From the NCBI GenBank assembly GCA_025450405.1, contig JANWHL010000093.1, positions 1 through 18,143 of the forward strand: a stretch of DNA of 18,143 nucleotides, in the 5' to 3' direction. The notes under the pieces were generated by a model. The model was not told the origin of the DNA, did no database searches, and worked only from the letters and a program-made list of their open reading frames with translations. The position numbers were made by a program, and so were the translations under genes. Shown here one piece after another: positions 1 to 8,259 of the stretch (the first letter of the stretch is position 1; each line of letters starts with the position of its first letter). Source of the DNA: Ktedonobacterales bacterium. Lineage in GTDB: Bacteria; Chloroflexota; Ktedonobacteria; Ktedonobacterales; JADMIN01.

Positions 1-1264
1 ACGGCATCAGGTCGTCGGCGCCGAAGCGGAAGATGGAGGCGCCCGCCAACTGTTGCGCCGACGCCTTGGCGACCGGGTCGGGATAGGTGCTGAGGTCCAC
101 CGACTTGTTGACCGAGGTGAACCCACCGCGCTTGATCCAGACTTCCTGGGGGGCCGCGGTGGCCAGGTACGCCACCAACTGCTTCACCGCGCCGTTGTTC
201 TTCAGCGCGGTCACCAGGTCCGCGCCACCAGTGACGGCCCCCGCGAACTGCGAGTTGATCGTGGGGAACGGGAAGAAGTTGAATCCGGTCCCTGGCTTGA
301 GGCTGGGGAACTGCCCGGTGATGAAGCCGGCGGCGAAGTCCCCAAGGTAGAACATGGCCGCTGAGGGCGGGCTCTTGAACGGCGGGTAGGCCGACTCCTG
401 GAAGCCGGTCGCCAGAATGCTCTGCGGCGCGCCGTTGATGTAGTGCGTGCCGTTCACGATCTGGCCGAACGTTTGGAACGCCTGCTTGACACTGCTGTCG
501 GTCCACGGGATCTGGTGGGCCACCCACTTGTCGTACATGTCTGGGCCGGACTGGTTGAGATAGATCTGGTCGATCCAGTCAGCCCCGGGCCAGCCGCTGG
601 CGGCGCCGCTCGAGACCCCCATCGACCACGGGTACTTCCCGCCGCTGGCGATCTGCGTGGAGAGCGTGAGCAGATCGTCGAAGGTCTTGGGGATCTGATA
701 GCCGGCGGTCTGGAAGGTCGTCGGGTTGTACCAGATCGTGCCCTTGTTGGCCGCCTTATAGAAGATGGCGTAGAGCTTACCGTTGTACGAGCCCAGATCG
801 ATCCACGCCTTGGCGTAGTCGCCCCTGATCTTGTTCATGTCCACCAGATCGTTCAGCGCGATCAAGTGGCCCTGCTTGGCGAGCTGCTGCATCTTGCCCG
901 GGTTCGGCAGGACGGCGATGTCGGGCGGATTATTGCCCTGGATACGGGTCGTCAGCGTGGCGTTCACGTCGCGCGTGGATTCCACGTTGACCTTGATGCC
1001 CGTGCTGCTCGTGAACGGCGCGACGGCGGCGTTGAAGGAAGCCAGCTCCTCGCCGCCCCAGGTGGTCAGCAGGTCCACCGACTTCGGCGTGCTGGTCGTC
1101 CCGCCGCCTCCGCCGCAGGCGGCCAGGAGCGTGCTGGCCGCGCTGGCAGTCAGCCCGATGGCCACCGCGCGGCGCAGGAAGTCGCGGCGGCTGACCCCGC
1201 GCTGGGTGTAATCCTCCACCAGTTGATCCAGGTCATCTCGCTGCTGGCGCTCGTCGGTTGACAC
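1..1264 (-). CDS. Sugar ABC transporter substrate-binding lipoprotein (partial, C-terminus off left edge)
   Basis: Extracytoplasmic binding protein that would deliver a sugar or oligosaccharide to an ABC importer. The N-terminus has a Tat-type motif (SRRDFL, residues 25-30), a hydrophobic stretch and a lipobox LLAAC with Cys50, followed by a glycine-rich spacer, so it should be lipid-anchored outside the membrane. The mature part reads like family 1 solute-binding proteins (TTWGGEE near 68, then NNPPDIAVLPNPG). The last visible residues (FRFGADDLMP) resemble the end of AglE-like alpha-glucoside binders. About 421 codons are visible, so little is missing. I chose the GTG at 1264 because AAGGAGGG lies just upstream and it directly precedes the Tat region. 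The permease genes would be expected beyond the left edge. The family is confident; the sugar is not determined. Confidence 0.9.
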   Translation of the reverse strand, partial: MSTDERQQRDDLDQLVEDYTQRGVSRRDFLRRAVAIGLTASAASTLLAACGGGGGTTSTPKSVDLLTTWGGEELASFNAAVAPFTSSTGIKVNVESTRDVNATLTTRIQGNNPPDIAVLPNPGKMQQLAKQGHLIALNDLVDMNKIRGDYAKAWIDLGSYNGKLYAIFYKAANKGTIWYNPTTFQTAGYQIPKTFDDLLTLSTQIASGGKYPWSMGVSSGAASGWPGADWIDQIYLNQSGPDMYDKWVAHQIPWTDSSVKQAFQTFGQIVNGTHYINGAPQSILATGFQESAYPPFKSPPSAAMFYLGDFAAGFITGQFPSLKPGTGFNFFPFPTINSQFAGAVTGGADLVTALKNNGAVKQLVAYLATAAPQEVWIKRGGFTSVNKSVDLSTYPDPVAKASAQQLAGASIFRFGADDLMP

Positions 1265-1318
1265 GCGACCCTCCTTCATACCCGCGGCGGATCATGACAC
1301 GCGGTCCGTGACACGCGG
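1259..1318. repeat. Three copies of TGACACGCG around the binding-protein start
   Basis: TGACACGCGG occurs at 1295-1304 and again at 1309-1318, 14 bases apart. The 9-base core TGACACGCG occurs a third time at 1259-1267, across the start codon of the binding-protein gene. The repeats sit where a repressor of a sugar transporter could bind. The spacing does not match whole helical turns, so an operator role is only a suggestion. Confidence 0.35.
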
Positions 1319-1441
1319 CGGCGGCCTGCATCGCCGCGCCGCTGGCCCGGGAGGGACGTCTCTCCGCGAGGGTGCCGCCCGGACCGTGCCGGCCCTAAGC
1401 TGCAATCTCTGCGCCACCGCAAGCTGGATTGGCCGCGGGTC

Positions 1442-2485
1442 TCACCCGTGCGCCGTAGCGCGCCGATCGGGGTCGGCACGGGCGGCGTCGAGCACGGCCC
1501 GCCGGCCCGCGGCCCGCTCGATCTCCAGGAAGTGGCGCAGCCCCTGGCCATACACATCGCCGCGCGCCGCCGCACGGTCGGCCAGCCGACGGTGGCCGCT
1601 GGCCACGAGCACCCGATGGGCCACCCATTCCGCGAATCCCTCGCGCGGCAGCGGATCTGGCGTAATGGCGCCGGCCTCCACCTGCCAGGCGTGAGCCAAC
1701 TCGTGCGCGAGCGTGCCCAGCAAGACCGGTCGGGGCAGCCCGAGCTCGACGTAGATGGTGGCGACCCCGCCTTCCATGGCGAAGATGCCCAGAACATGGT
1801 GGGTATCAGTGCCAGCCGGAAGCTCTGTGCCCACCCGGCGGCGCACCACTCCCATCTGGCGGCGCCCCACGATGGCCAGGTCCGGGACCCGCCGCGGCTG
1901 GATGTGGGCGGCGCGTCCGGCGATGGCGAGCGTGGCGCGGTAGACCTCGCGCACCGCATCGTCGCCCAGGACCATCGAAGCGGCGCAGAGGGCGCAGCGG
2001 AGCTGGCCATCGGGCAGGGTGGCGGCGCCGGGCGGCACGGGCGCCGCGCAGACATCGCAGCGCGGGCGGTGCTTGATACAGCGTTCGCAGAAGCAGCGCG
2101 CCGTCTCGGGGAGGAGAAGTTCCTCCAGCGTGTACCAGCTGGTGAGGATAGTCTGGCCGCAACAGGCGCAGGTGCGCGCCGAACGCCGGCAGCGGCGGCA
2201 GAGCGCCGGTCCGCCCGCGTGTGATCCCGCGTGGGCGCCCGCCACGTCAGTCGGGGCGGCGGCCGTTGGGGGTGGCTTGCCGGCGGCCCGAATCACCGAG
2301 TGCGGCGCCGTCACCGCCGCTCCCGGCAGTTCCAGATCCGCCAGCGGCACACAGCACCTCGCGCAGCGCGGCCGCGTGCGCTCGCACGCCACACAGACCA
2401 CCAGCCCCTGGGGATAGCGGAAGTAGCGTTGGCCCAGCGGCTGGCCGCAGAGGTGACAGAAGCGCGACTGGCGTCCGGCGGTCAT
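1442..2485 (-). CDS. Cysteine-rich DA1-like zinc metallopeptidase
   Basis: A 347-residue protein with two parts. Residues 10-167 hold many paired cysteines (C10/C13, C31/C34, C41/C44, C96/C99, C106/C109, C131/C136, C143/C146, C164/C167), which look like tandem LIM-like or zinc-ribbon modules split by an Ala/Pro-rich linker near 70-92. The C-terminal half has HELAHAW (residues 261-267), an HExxH zinc-peptidase motif, followed by REGFAEWVAH, where Glu282 is the likely third ligand. HExxHAW followed by an EG-x-x-x-x-x-AH segment is the pattern I know from the plant DA1 peptidase, which also carries a LIM domain. The plant ubiquitin-interacting motifs are absent. No signal peptide is visible, so it is probably cytoplasmic. 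Its ATG overlaps the stop of the upstream cyclase/ATPase gene by four bases (ATGA), implying translational coupling. The substrate is unknown. The peptidase call is strong; the DA1 relationship is by motif only. Confidence 0.78.
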   Translation of the reverse strand: MTAGRQSRFCHLCGQPLGQRYFRYPQGLVVCVACERTRPRCARCCVPLADLELPGAAVTAPHSVIRAAGKPPPTAAAPTDVAGAHAGSHAGGPALCRRCRRSARTCACCGQTILTSWYTLEELLLPETARCFCERCIKHRPRCDVCAAPVPPGAATLPDGQLRCALCAASMVLGDDAVREVYRATLAIAGRAAHIQPRRVPDLAIVGRRQMGVVRRRVGTELPAGTDTHHVLGIFAMEGGVATIYVELGLPRPVLLGTLAHELAHAWQVEAGAITPDPLPREGFAEWVAHRVLVASGHRRLADRAAARGDVYGQGLRHFLEIERAAGRRAVLDAARADPDRRATAHG

Positions 2486-5400
2486 ACCCGCTGCACCTCG
2501 CCTTCCACCAACGTCGCCAGGTCCGCCCGCGCCGCCGCCAGATCGCTGTCCGCGCCCAGGTCTTCGAAGATGCGCAGCGCGCGCTCCAGCTGTCCGCGGG
2601 CCACGGCGGTGTCGCCCGTTGCGCCACGGCGGCGGGCCAGGGCCGCGATATCAGCGCGCGTGCGCGCCTCTTCCCAGGCCGTGCCGAGGGCGTGATAGCG
2701 ATCGAGCGCGTTCTCGAGATCCGAGACGGCGTCATCCCAGCGGCCGGCGGTGGTGGCCGCGAGCCCCCGCGCGCGGATGGCCTGCGCGAGCGCTTTGCGC
2801 GCGCCCGAGCGCCAGCCGAGCTCCAGGGCCTGCTCGCCGAAGCGCTCGTAGAGCGCCCGGTCCTCCGTGCGCGCCCCTAGCTCAGCCAGCTCGGCCAGCA
2901 GCGTGGCCACCAGCGGGCGCCCGGTCCGAAACTCCAGCGCCGCGAGGAAGCGGTTCTTGGCCTCGATAATCGCCCCCTGGGCCAGGGCGTAGCGTGCCCG
3001 CTGCACGCCGACCAGCTGCGCCTCATGCGCGATGGGCACATCGCTGACCAGGCGGACGACCTGCTCGGCGTCGTCGCCGCGGCCAGTGCGCGCGTAGATG
3101 GTGGCTAGCGTCAGCAGCACCGCGCGGTGCTTGTTCGTGCTCTCCAGGGCGGAATGCGCGGCCATGGACGTATGCGCGGCCAACGCCAGCAGCCGCTCGC
3201 CCCCGGTGATGGCGTCGCGCCAGCGGTCCCACTCGAAATAGGCCAGCACCTCGCGCCGGAGCGCCTGGATGCGCAGCAGATCGGCATCCTCCGTCTCGGC
3301 GTAGTCCAGCGCGGTGCGGGCGTGCTCCACGGCCAGCGCGTACTCGCCCACCATCTGGAAGGCCGCGCTGACTTCGGAGTGGATGTCCACCAACTCGCCG
3401 GTGTCCTCGATCTGGCGCGCCCAGAAGAGCCGGCGCGTGTGGCTTTCGAGTTGGCCGCGCAGGTCGCCAGTGGAGGCCAGCATGTTCCCCAGTGCGTCCA
3501 GCGCCTCGGAAGCCCGGCGCGGCGCGCCCAGCGCTTCGGTGATGCGTACGGCCTCGCGCGCGGTGCGCAGCGCATCGAGCAGATCGGCTTCGTCGCGGCC
3601 CTCCGGCCAGGTCCACCAGAAGAACGACTTCGCGGTCAGCAAGGCGGCGCCCTCCAGCGTATCGCGCATGCCGCGCTCGTCGGCCAGCCGCAGCCCGTCC
3701 TCCAGGTAGCCGCGTGTCTCCTCGCGCGAGGGCGGATCGCGAAACCATGTGGAGTTGCGCGCGGGCAACTGGACTAGCAACCGGTACAGACGGAGCCCGC
3801 GGCGCGTCCATTCGTCGGCGGTGGGTGGGGCGAACGACAACGATGAGGATCCGGAGGCTCCAGCGGTGGGTGCGGCCGACGTATCGTCGGCCCGGCTCCC
3901 GTCGCTCGGGCTCGCGTCGCGCGCGGCGGGCATGGCGACCGCCGCCGATTCCGCCACTGGCGTGGGCCCGGCGGGCGCGGGGAGGGTGGGGGCCTCCAGC
4001 CAGAGCCGCAGCGCGGAACGATAATCTTCCCACGCGGCGTCCCCGCGCGTTTGCATCCAGCGCACGTCGCCCCGGCTCGTCAGCAACTCCACACGCAGGG
4101 GGATGGTCTCTGGCGTTGGTTCTTCTTCCAGCAGGGCGATCGCGTCGGAATAGCAGTGCTCGGCCTTGACGGCGGCATGCCGGCAGGCCGCGCTGTCGCC
4201 GGCGAGCCTCAGGTAGTGGATGGCCTTGGCACGCACGGCCTGGCGGCGCAGCGTGCTGCGCGAGCGCGCCGCCGTCCCCTGGAGATAGTACTGCTGATAG
4301 TGGTGGGCCAGCAGCTCCAGGAAACCCTCGCCGCGGTCGGTCGCCAGGCCCTCCAGCCAGCGCGCCAGCCGCGCGTGCTCGCCAGCGCGGCGCACGTGGG
4401 GGATGGCGCCGTAGGTCACCTCGCGTGTCAGCGCGTGTTTAAAGGAGTACGTCCGCTCGTCCGCCGGGGCCACGCCCGGCTCGTGCTCGGCCTCCTGGAT
4501 GAGATCTTTCCGTTCGAGCGTTTCCAGCAGGGCGCCCAACCGCTCGCGCGGCACCGCCGGGGCCAACACCTGGAGCGCGCTCGGCCAGAAATAGCGCCCG
4601 ATGACCGACGCGTGTTGCAGCATCGCGCGCTCCTCTGGCGCCAGCAGATCCAGGCGGGCCGCCAGCACGCCCTGTACCGTATCGGGGATGACCGGGTCGC
4701 GTACCTCGGGACTGTCGCGCCACTCCGGCGCCACGCTCCAATCGTTGCCAGATGTCCCATGCGTGCCGTTGGCGCCCTCCGGCGACTCGCGGACGAGGAT
4801 GCCGCGGTCCACCAGCATGCGCACGATCTCCTCGGCGTAAAACGGATTGCCCTCGGACTTCTCCAGGATGCCGTGGCGCAGCGTGTTCGGGATGCCCGCG
4901 CCGGGGAGCAGCGCCCGCACCAGCCGCTCGGCCGCCGCGGTGGGCAGCGCCTCCAGCCCGATGGCGACGTCGTTGCGCGGGCCGCGGCCCCAGGCGGGCC
5001 GCTTCTCGAGCAGCTCCGGCCGCGCCGGACAGATCAACAGCAGCGGCACATCTGCCACATGCGTGCTCAAATAGTCCACCAGGTCCAGCAGCGCGTCGTC
5101 GGCCCAGTGGATGTCATCGATCACGAGCACGAGGGGCCGCTTGACAGCCAGCGCCTCGAAGAAGACCCGCCACGCGCGGAACAGACCCTCCTGTAATTGG
5201 CGATTGTCCTCCGGCAGCAGCCGCCGGCGCCGCTCGGCGGATTCGACGCCGACCGTCTGGGCGAGGTACGCGGTGATGACCTCAGGGTCCTCCGTGCGGC
5301 CGGACGCGGACAGGATGTCGGCGACGCAGCTTCGCAGGCGCTCCCGAGCATCGCGCGCGGTCTGGAGCGCCGAGAGGTCGCAGAACGCGCGCAGCATCTC

Positions 5401-6786
5401 CGCCAGCGGCCAATAGGTAATGCCCTCGCCGTACGGCGGACAGCGTCCCTCCAGCACGGTGGGCGCGTCGCGATAGGTGGCGGCTTGCGCGGCCACCTCC
5501 GCATCGGCCGGCGCGTCCGGCCCGGCGACCGGCGAGACACCCAGCAGGCGATTGAGGAAGTCGCGCACCAGGCGCGACTTGCCGACGCCCGGCGCCCCAA
5601 GCACCGTGATCCGGTGCGGGCGGCGCTCCGAGACCGAGCGCGCGTAGATCACGCGCAGCAGGTCCATCTCCGTGTCGCGCCCGATCAGCGGCGCGCGTAG
5701 TCCGTCCACGCCGCGCGGGCGGGGGGCTGGCACCTCATGCTCGCCCGACATGCCCAGCGCCTCCCAGACCCGAATTGGCCGTGGTTTGCCACGGACCTCG
5801 GCGGCGGGCAGCGCACGGGCGCGGACGGCGCCGCGGACCGCGCGATACGTGCGTGGACCAAGCAGAATCGTGTCGGCGACGGCCATTTGCTGGAGCCGCG
5901 CGGCCACATTCACCGGCTCGCCGGTGATAAGGAAGTCACGGCCATCGGCGGGCTCGTTGCCGCTGGCGGCCACCACCTCACCCGTATTGATGCCCATGCG
6001 CATGCGCAGATCGGGCGCCTCGGGGTCGGCGGCATGGTGTCGGTGGTTGAGCCGCCGCAGCGCGGCGCGCATCCCGAGGGCGGCGCGCACCGCGCGCACG
6101 GGGTCGTCCTCGTGAGTGACCGGCAGGCCGAAGACCGCCATGATCGCGTCGCCAATGTACTTCTCCACGGTCCCACCGTGGCGGCGGACCTCGCGGGCCA
6201 TACTAGCGAAGTAGTCCGCGAGGAGGGCGCGCAGGTCCTCGGGGTCCATGTGGTCGGCCAGCTGCGTGGAGCTGACGAGATCGGCAAAGAGGATCGTGAC
6301 CACGCGCCGTTCCTCGGCGGGCGCCTCGGGCTCGTCCAGCGCCGCCGCGTCGTCGGCCGCGCGCGTGCTAGCTGTCCGCGCGCTTCGGCGCGCGCGCGCT
6401 GCCGAGGTGGTGGGCGTTTGCGCCTCCGTCTCCGGCACCTCCGTCTCGAGCGGTTCAGCGGGTGCCCGCCTCGAAGTCCCCCGGCCGGTCCGCGCCGTGG
6501 TCCGTGCCGTGGTCCTCGGCGCGACGCTGGGCACGGCGGGGTTGGTCGCGCCGAGGTCGGGAGTGCCGGCCGCGGATGTGGTCGACACCACACTGGCGGC
6601 CGTCGGTGTGGCGGGCAAGGCGGGGCGCGCCCCGGCGTCTAGGGGCGTGCCGCACTGCATGCAGAAACGCGCCTGGGCGGGATTGATCGTGCCGCAGTTC
6701 GGGCAGACACGCGGCAGCGCCTTGCCGCAGCTGATGCAGAACCTTGCCAGTGCGGGATTCTCAGTCCCACAGTTTGGGCAGACCAT
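2482..6786 (-). CDS. Zinc-ribbon / class III nucleotide cyclase / AAA ATPase / TPR regulator
   Basis: A 1434-residue multidomain signalling protein. Residues 3-45 form two zinc ribbons (C3, C6, C17, C20 and C28, C31, C42, C45). Residues about 50-158 are a low-complexity Thr/Ala/Arg linker. A class III cyclase domain spans about 159-345, with FADLVSST (metal ligand Asp169), EKYIGD (Lys209 and second metal ligand Asp213) and EPVNVAARL (Asn293 and Arg297). An AAA-type ATPase follows, with Walker A GAPGVGKS (397-404) and Walker B VLVIDDIHWAD (553-563). The remainder is helical TPR-like repeat interrupted by a Ser/Ala/Pro-rich segment near 955-1005. I chose the ATG at 6786 because AAGGAGG lies directly upstream and it places the first zinc ribbon at the N-terminus; an in-frame GTG at 6810 has no such site. 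It is the first gene of the pair with the DA1-like peptidase. The sensed signal is unknown. Confidence 0.9.
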   Translation of the reverse strand: MVCPNCGTENPALARFCISCGKALPRVCPNCGTINPAQARFCMQCGTPLDAGARPALPATPTAASVVSTTSAAGTPDLGATNPAVPSVAPRTTARTTARTGRGTSRRAPAEPLETEVPETEAQTPTTSAARARRSARTASTRAADDAAALDEPEAPAEERRVVTILFADLVSSTQLADHMDPEDLRALLADYFASMAREVRRHGGTVEKYIGDAIMAVFGLPVTHEDDPVRAVRAALGMRAALRRLNHRHHAADPEAPDLRMRMGINTGEVVAASGNEPADGRDFLITGEPVNVAARLQQMAVADTILLGPRTYRAVRGAVRARALPAAEVRGKPRPIRVWEALGMSGEHEVPAPRPRGVDGLRAPLIGRDTEMDLLRVIYARSVSERRPHRITVLGAPGVGKSRLVRDFLNRLLGVSPVAGPDAPADAEVAAQAATYRDAPTVLEGRCPPYGEGITYWPLAEMLRAFCDLSALQTARDARERLRSCVADILSASGRTEDPEVITAYLAQTVGVESAERRRRLLPEDNRQLQEGLFRAWRVFFEALAVKRPLVLVIDDIHWADDALLDLVDYLSTHVADVPLLLICPARPELLEKRPAWGRGPRNDVAIGLEALPTAAAERLVRALLPGAGIPNTLRHGILEKSEGNPFYAEEIVRMLVDRGILVRESPEGANGTHGTSGNDWSVAPEWRDSPEVRDPVIPDTVQGVLAARLDLLAPEERAMLQHASVIGRYFWPSALQVLAPAVPRERLGALLETLERKDLIQEAEHEPGVAPADERTYSFKHALTREVTYGAIPHVRRAGEHARLARWLEGLATDRGEGFLELLAHHYQQYYLQGTAARSRSTLRRQAVRAKAIHYLRLAGDSAACRHAAVKAEHCYSDAIALLEEEPTPETIPLRVELLTSRGDVRWMQTRGDAAWEDYRSALRLWLEAPTLPAPAGPTPVAESAAVAMPAARDASPSDGSRADDTSAAPTAGASGSSSLSFAPPTADEWTRRGLRLYRLLVQLPARNSTWFRDPPSREETRGYLEDGLRLADERGMRDTLEGAALLTAKSFFWWTWPEGRDEADLLDALRTAREAVRITEALGAPRRASEALDALGNMLASTGDLRGQLESHTRRLFWARQIEDTGELVDIHSEVSAAFQMVGEYALAVEHARTALDYAETEDADLLRIQALRREVLAYFEWDRWRDAITGGERLLALAAHTSMAAHSALESTNKHRAVLLTLATIYARTGRGDDAEQVVRLVSDVPIAHEAQLVGVQRARYALAQGAIIEAKNRFLAALEFRTGRPLVATLLAELAELGARTEDRALYERFGEQALELGWRSGARKALAQAIRARGLAATTAGRWDDAVSDLENALDRYHALGTAWEEARTRADIAALARRRGATGDTAVARGQLERALRIFEDLGADSDLAAARADLATLVEGEVQRV

Positions 6787-6821
6787 AGCCCTCCTTGAAC
6801 CGCCGGCCACACGGCGGCGCG

Positions 6822-6858
6822 CCGCGCGGCTAGTCGCGCGCGGCTATGACAGATTGTA
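6822..6858 (-). promoter_or_regulatory. Probable promoter and leader hairpin of the cyclase/ATPase operon
   Basis: On the minus strand a TACAAT -10 box lies at 6853-6858, about 70 bases before the ATG at 6786. No good -35 box is seen. The predicted leader contains a 7-bp GC stem (6822-6828 paired with 6837-6843, loop of 8). The same TACAAT box appears upstream of the MqnD-like and cupin genes. Confidence 0.35.
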
Positions 6859-6886
6859 TCCCGTGGGTGGCGGGCGGGCCAGGTGA

Positions 6887-6945
6887 CCTCACCCCCAGCC
6901 CCCAGTGGGGGACCCCAGCCCCTCTCCCGCGAGGATCCGGGAGCC
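6887..6945. repeat. C-rich dispersed repeat, copy 1
   Basis: About 59 bases starting CCTCACCCCCAGCCCCC and ending GGGAGCC. A second copy lies at 8961-9020 in the opposite orientation. It can fold into a short hairpin (CCCCC AGT GGGGG) followed by CTCCCG paired with CGGGAG. It lies about 50 bases past the stop of the MqnD-like gene, so it might help terminate or stabilise that transcript. Relative to copy 2 the second palindrome is degraded. Confidence 0.8.
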
Positions 6946-6993
6946 ACCCGCAAGAACCGCGTGCGCGGGCGGGCCGGTGGATACACTGACGAG

Positions 6994-7872
6994 CTATGAC
7001 ACGAAGTCCACCGGCACCTCGCGCGCGATCACGCCCTCCTCATGGCCGCGGCGCAGGAACAGGCGGATGCTCTCCTCGCCGCGCGGGCCGAGGTCCAGTG
7101 TCCAGTCGTTGACGTACATCCCGACGAACTGGTCCGCCGTCGCGGTCTGCAGGCCGCGGGCGTAGCGCATCGCGTGCTCCAGCGCCTCGGCGCGGTGGTC
7201 CAGCCCGTACGCGATGCTCGCCTTCAGGGCGCGCGAAAGGCGCGCCATCTTCTCCGGCCCCAGGTCGCGCCGGACGGCGTTGACGCCGAGCGGGAGTGGC
7301 AGCCCCGCCGTCTCCGTGAACCACCACTCCCCCAGGTCCACCACCTTGTGCAGGCCGAATTGCGTGTGGGTGAGCTGCCCCTCGTGGATCAGCAGACCGG
7401 CGGTCGCCTTCCCCGTGTGGACCGCGTCCATGATCTCGTCGAAGGGGACGATGTCGTAGGCGAAGTCGGTGCCCAGGAAAAGCCGCAGCGCCAGGTAGGC
7501 GCTGGTCATCGTGCCGGGGATGGCGATGCGCTGCTCGCGCAGCCACTCCACCGAGGCCGGCTCGCGGGTGACGACCATTGGCCCATAGTTATCACCCATA
7601 CTGGCGCCGTGCGTGAGAATGGCGTAGCGGTCGGCGACGGCGGCGTAGGCGTGGACGGAGATGGCCGTGATCTCCAGCCGCCCCTCGCGCGCCCAGTGGT
7701 TCAGGGTCTCGATGTCGCGCAGGATGTGCTCGAACGCGAAGCCTTCTTCCGGCACCTTGTGCGTCGCCAGGCCATAGAACATGAATGCGTCGTCGGAGTC
7801 GGGGCTGTGGCCCAGGCGCACGCGTTCGGGCGCGTCGGGCATGGGGGCTCCGGCCGGTGGATTTGCCTGCAT
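6994..7872 (-). CDS. mqnD: MqnD-like protein (1,4-dihydroxy-6-naphthoate synthase family)
   Basis: A 292-residue member of the MqnA/MqnD family, which has a periplasmic-binding-protein fold but acts in the cytoplasm. MqnD cleaves cyclic dehypoxanthinyl futalosine to 1,4-dihydroxy-6-naphthoate in the futalosine route to menaquinone. The supporting motifs are GHSPDSDDAFMF (21-32), DIETLN (53-58), GLLIHEG with His163 at the place of the MqnD catalytic histidine, and VVDLGEWW...TGLPLPLG. The first motif departs from the SPCPNDTF form I recall in well-studied MqnD enzymes, so it may be a paralogue with another substrate. No other menaquinone gene is nearby. I chose the ATG at 7872, with GGGAGGA upstream; an upstream in-frame ATG at 7980 would add a tail unlike the family. 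No signal peptide is visible. The family is secure, the exact reaction less so. Confidence 0.8.
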   Translation of the reverse strand: MQANPPAGAPMPDAPERVRLGHSPDSDDAFMFYGLATHKVPEEGFAFEHILRDIETLNHWAREGRLEITAISVHAYAAVADRYAILTHGASMGDNYGPMVVTREPASVEWLREQRIAIPGTMTSAYLALRLFLGTDFAYDIVPFDEIMDAVHTGKATAGLLIHEGQLTHTQFGLHKVVDLGEWWFTETAGLPLPLGVNAVRRDLGPEKMARLSRALKASIAYGLDHRAEALEHAMRYARGLQTATADQFVGMYVNDWTLDLGPRGEESIRLFLRRGHEEGVIAREVPVDFVS

Positions 7873-7931
7873 AGTAGCGGTCCTCCCTCGCCGCGGGGTG
7901 GGATGGTGAGTGATAGGTCGTTTCAAGCCGG

Positions 7932-7937
7932 ATTGTA
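7932..7937 (-). promoter_or_regulatory. Possible -10 box of the MqnD-like gene
   Basis: TACAAT on the minus strand, about 60 bases upstream of the ATG at 7872. No convincing -35 box is seen. The call rests on the exact match and on the same box at a similar distance before two other genes in the window. Confidence 0.3.
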
Positions 7938-8010
7938 GCGTGGGGTGGCTGGGCGCGCCACGGTGGCATGGCATATTCACGGCGAGCGGAGTAGCGGGAG
8001 GAATAACCGC

Positions 8011-8229
8011 ATGGTTGGCGAATTGCGTGAGGTTCTGGCGCTAGTCGAGCAGCAGACGGACGAGGTCCAGCGGCAGACTGCGGAGCTGGTCAGCCTCGCG
8101 CTGGAAGAACGCGAATGGGACGCCACCGTGAGCACACCGGAGTCCCAGGCATTTCTGGTCGAGTTGGTTGCCGAGGCGCACGCTGACATCGCGCGCGGCG
8201 ACATGGAAGACGGCGGCTGGGACCGATAG
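8011..8229 (+). CDS. Small acidic protein upstream of the Uma2 gene, possible antitoxin-like partner
   Basis: A 72-residue protein I do not recognise as a named family. Residues about 3-35 are predicted helical (LREVLALVEQQTDEVQ, then LVSLALEEREWD). The C-terminus is acidic (ADIARGDMEDGGWD), a composition often seen at the ends of small antitoxins. I chose the ATG at 8011 because GGGAGGAA lies just upstream; an in-frame ATG at 7945 has no such site. It ends 30 bases before the Uma2-family gene on the same strand, so the two are probably co-transcribed. The antitoxin reading rests on size, composition and position only. Confidence 0.6.
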   Translation: MVGELREVLALVEQQTDEVQRQTAELVSLALEEREWDATVSTPESQAFLVELVAEAHADIARGDMEDGGWDR

Positions 8230-8259
8230 TATCGCGATCACGCGGATGGCGAGGGCAGT

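Noticed and set aside
443..1261. Long plus-strand open frame opposite the binding-protein gene
   Set aside because: It is antisense to a clear Tat lipoprotein. Its translation is rich in Arg/Gly/Ala without family motifs, and it arises from high-GC third positions.
3023..6642. Several long frames overlapping the cyclase/ATPase gene on both strands (for example 4051-5196 plus and 3023-4033 minus)
   Set aside because: They lie inside one continuous frame with zinc-ribbon, cyclase, ATPase and TPR features. Their own translations have skewed composition and no motifs.
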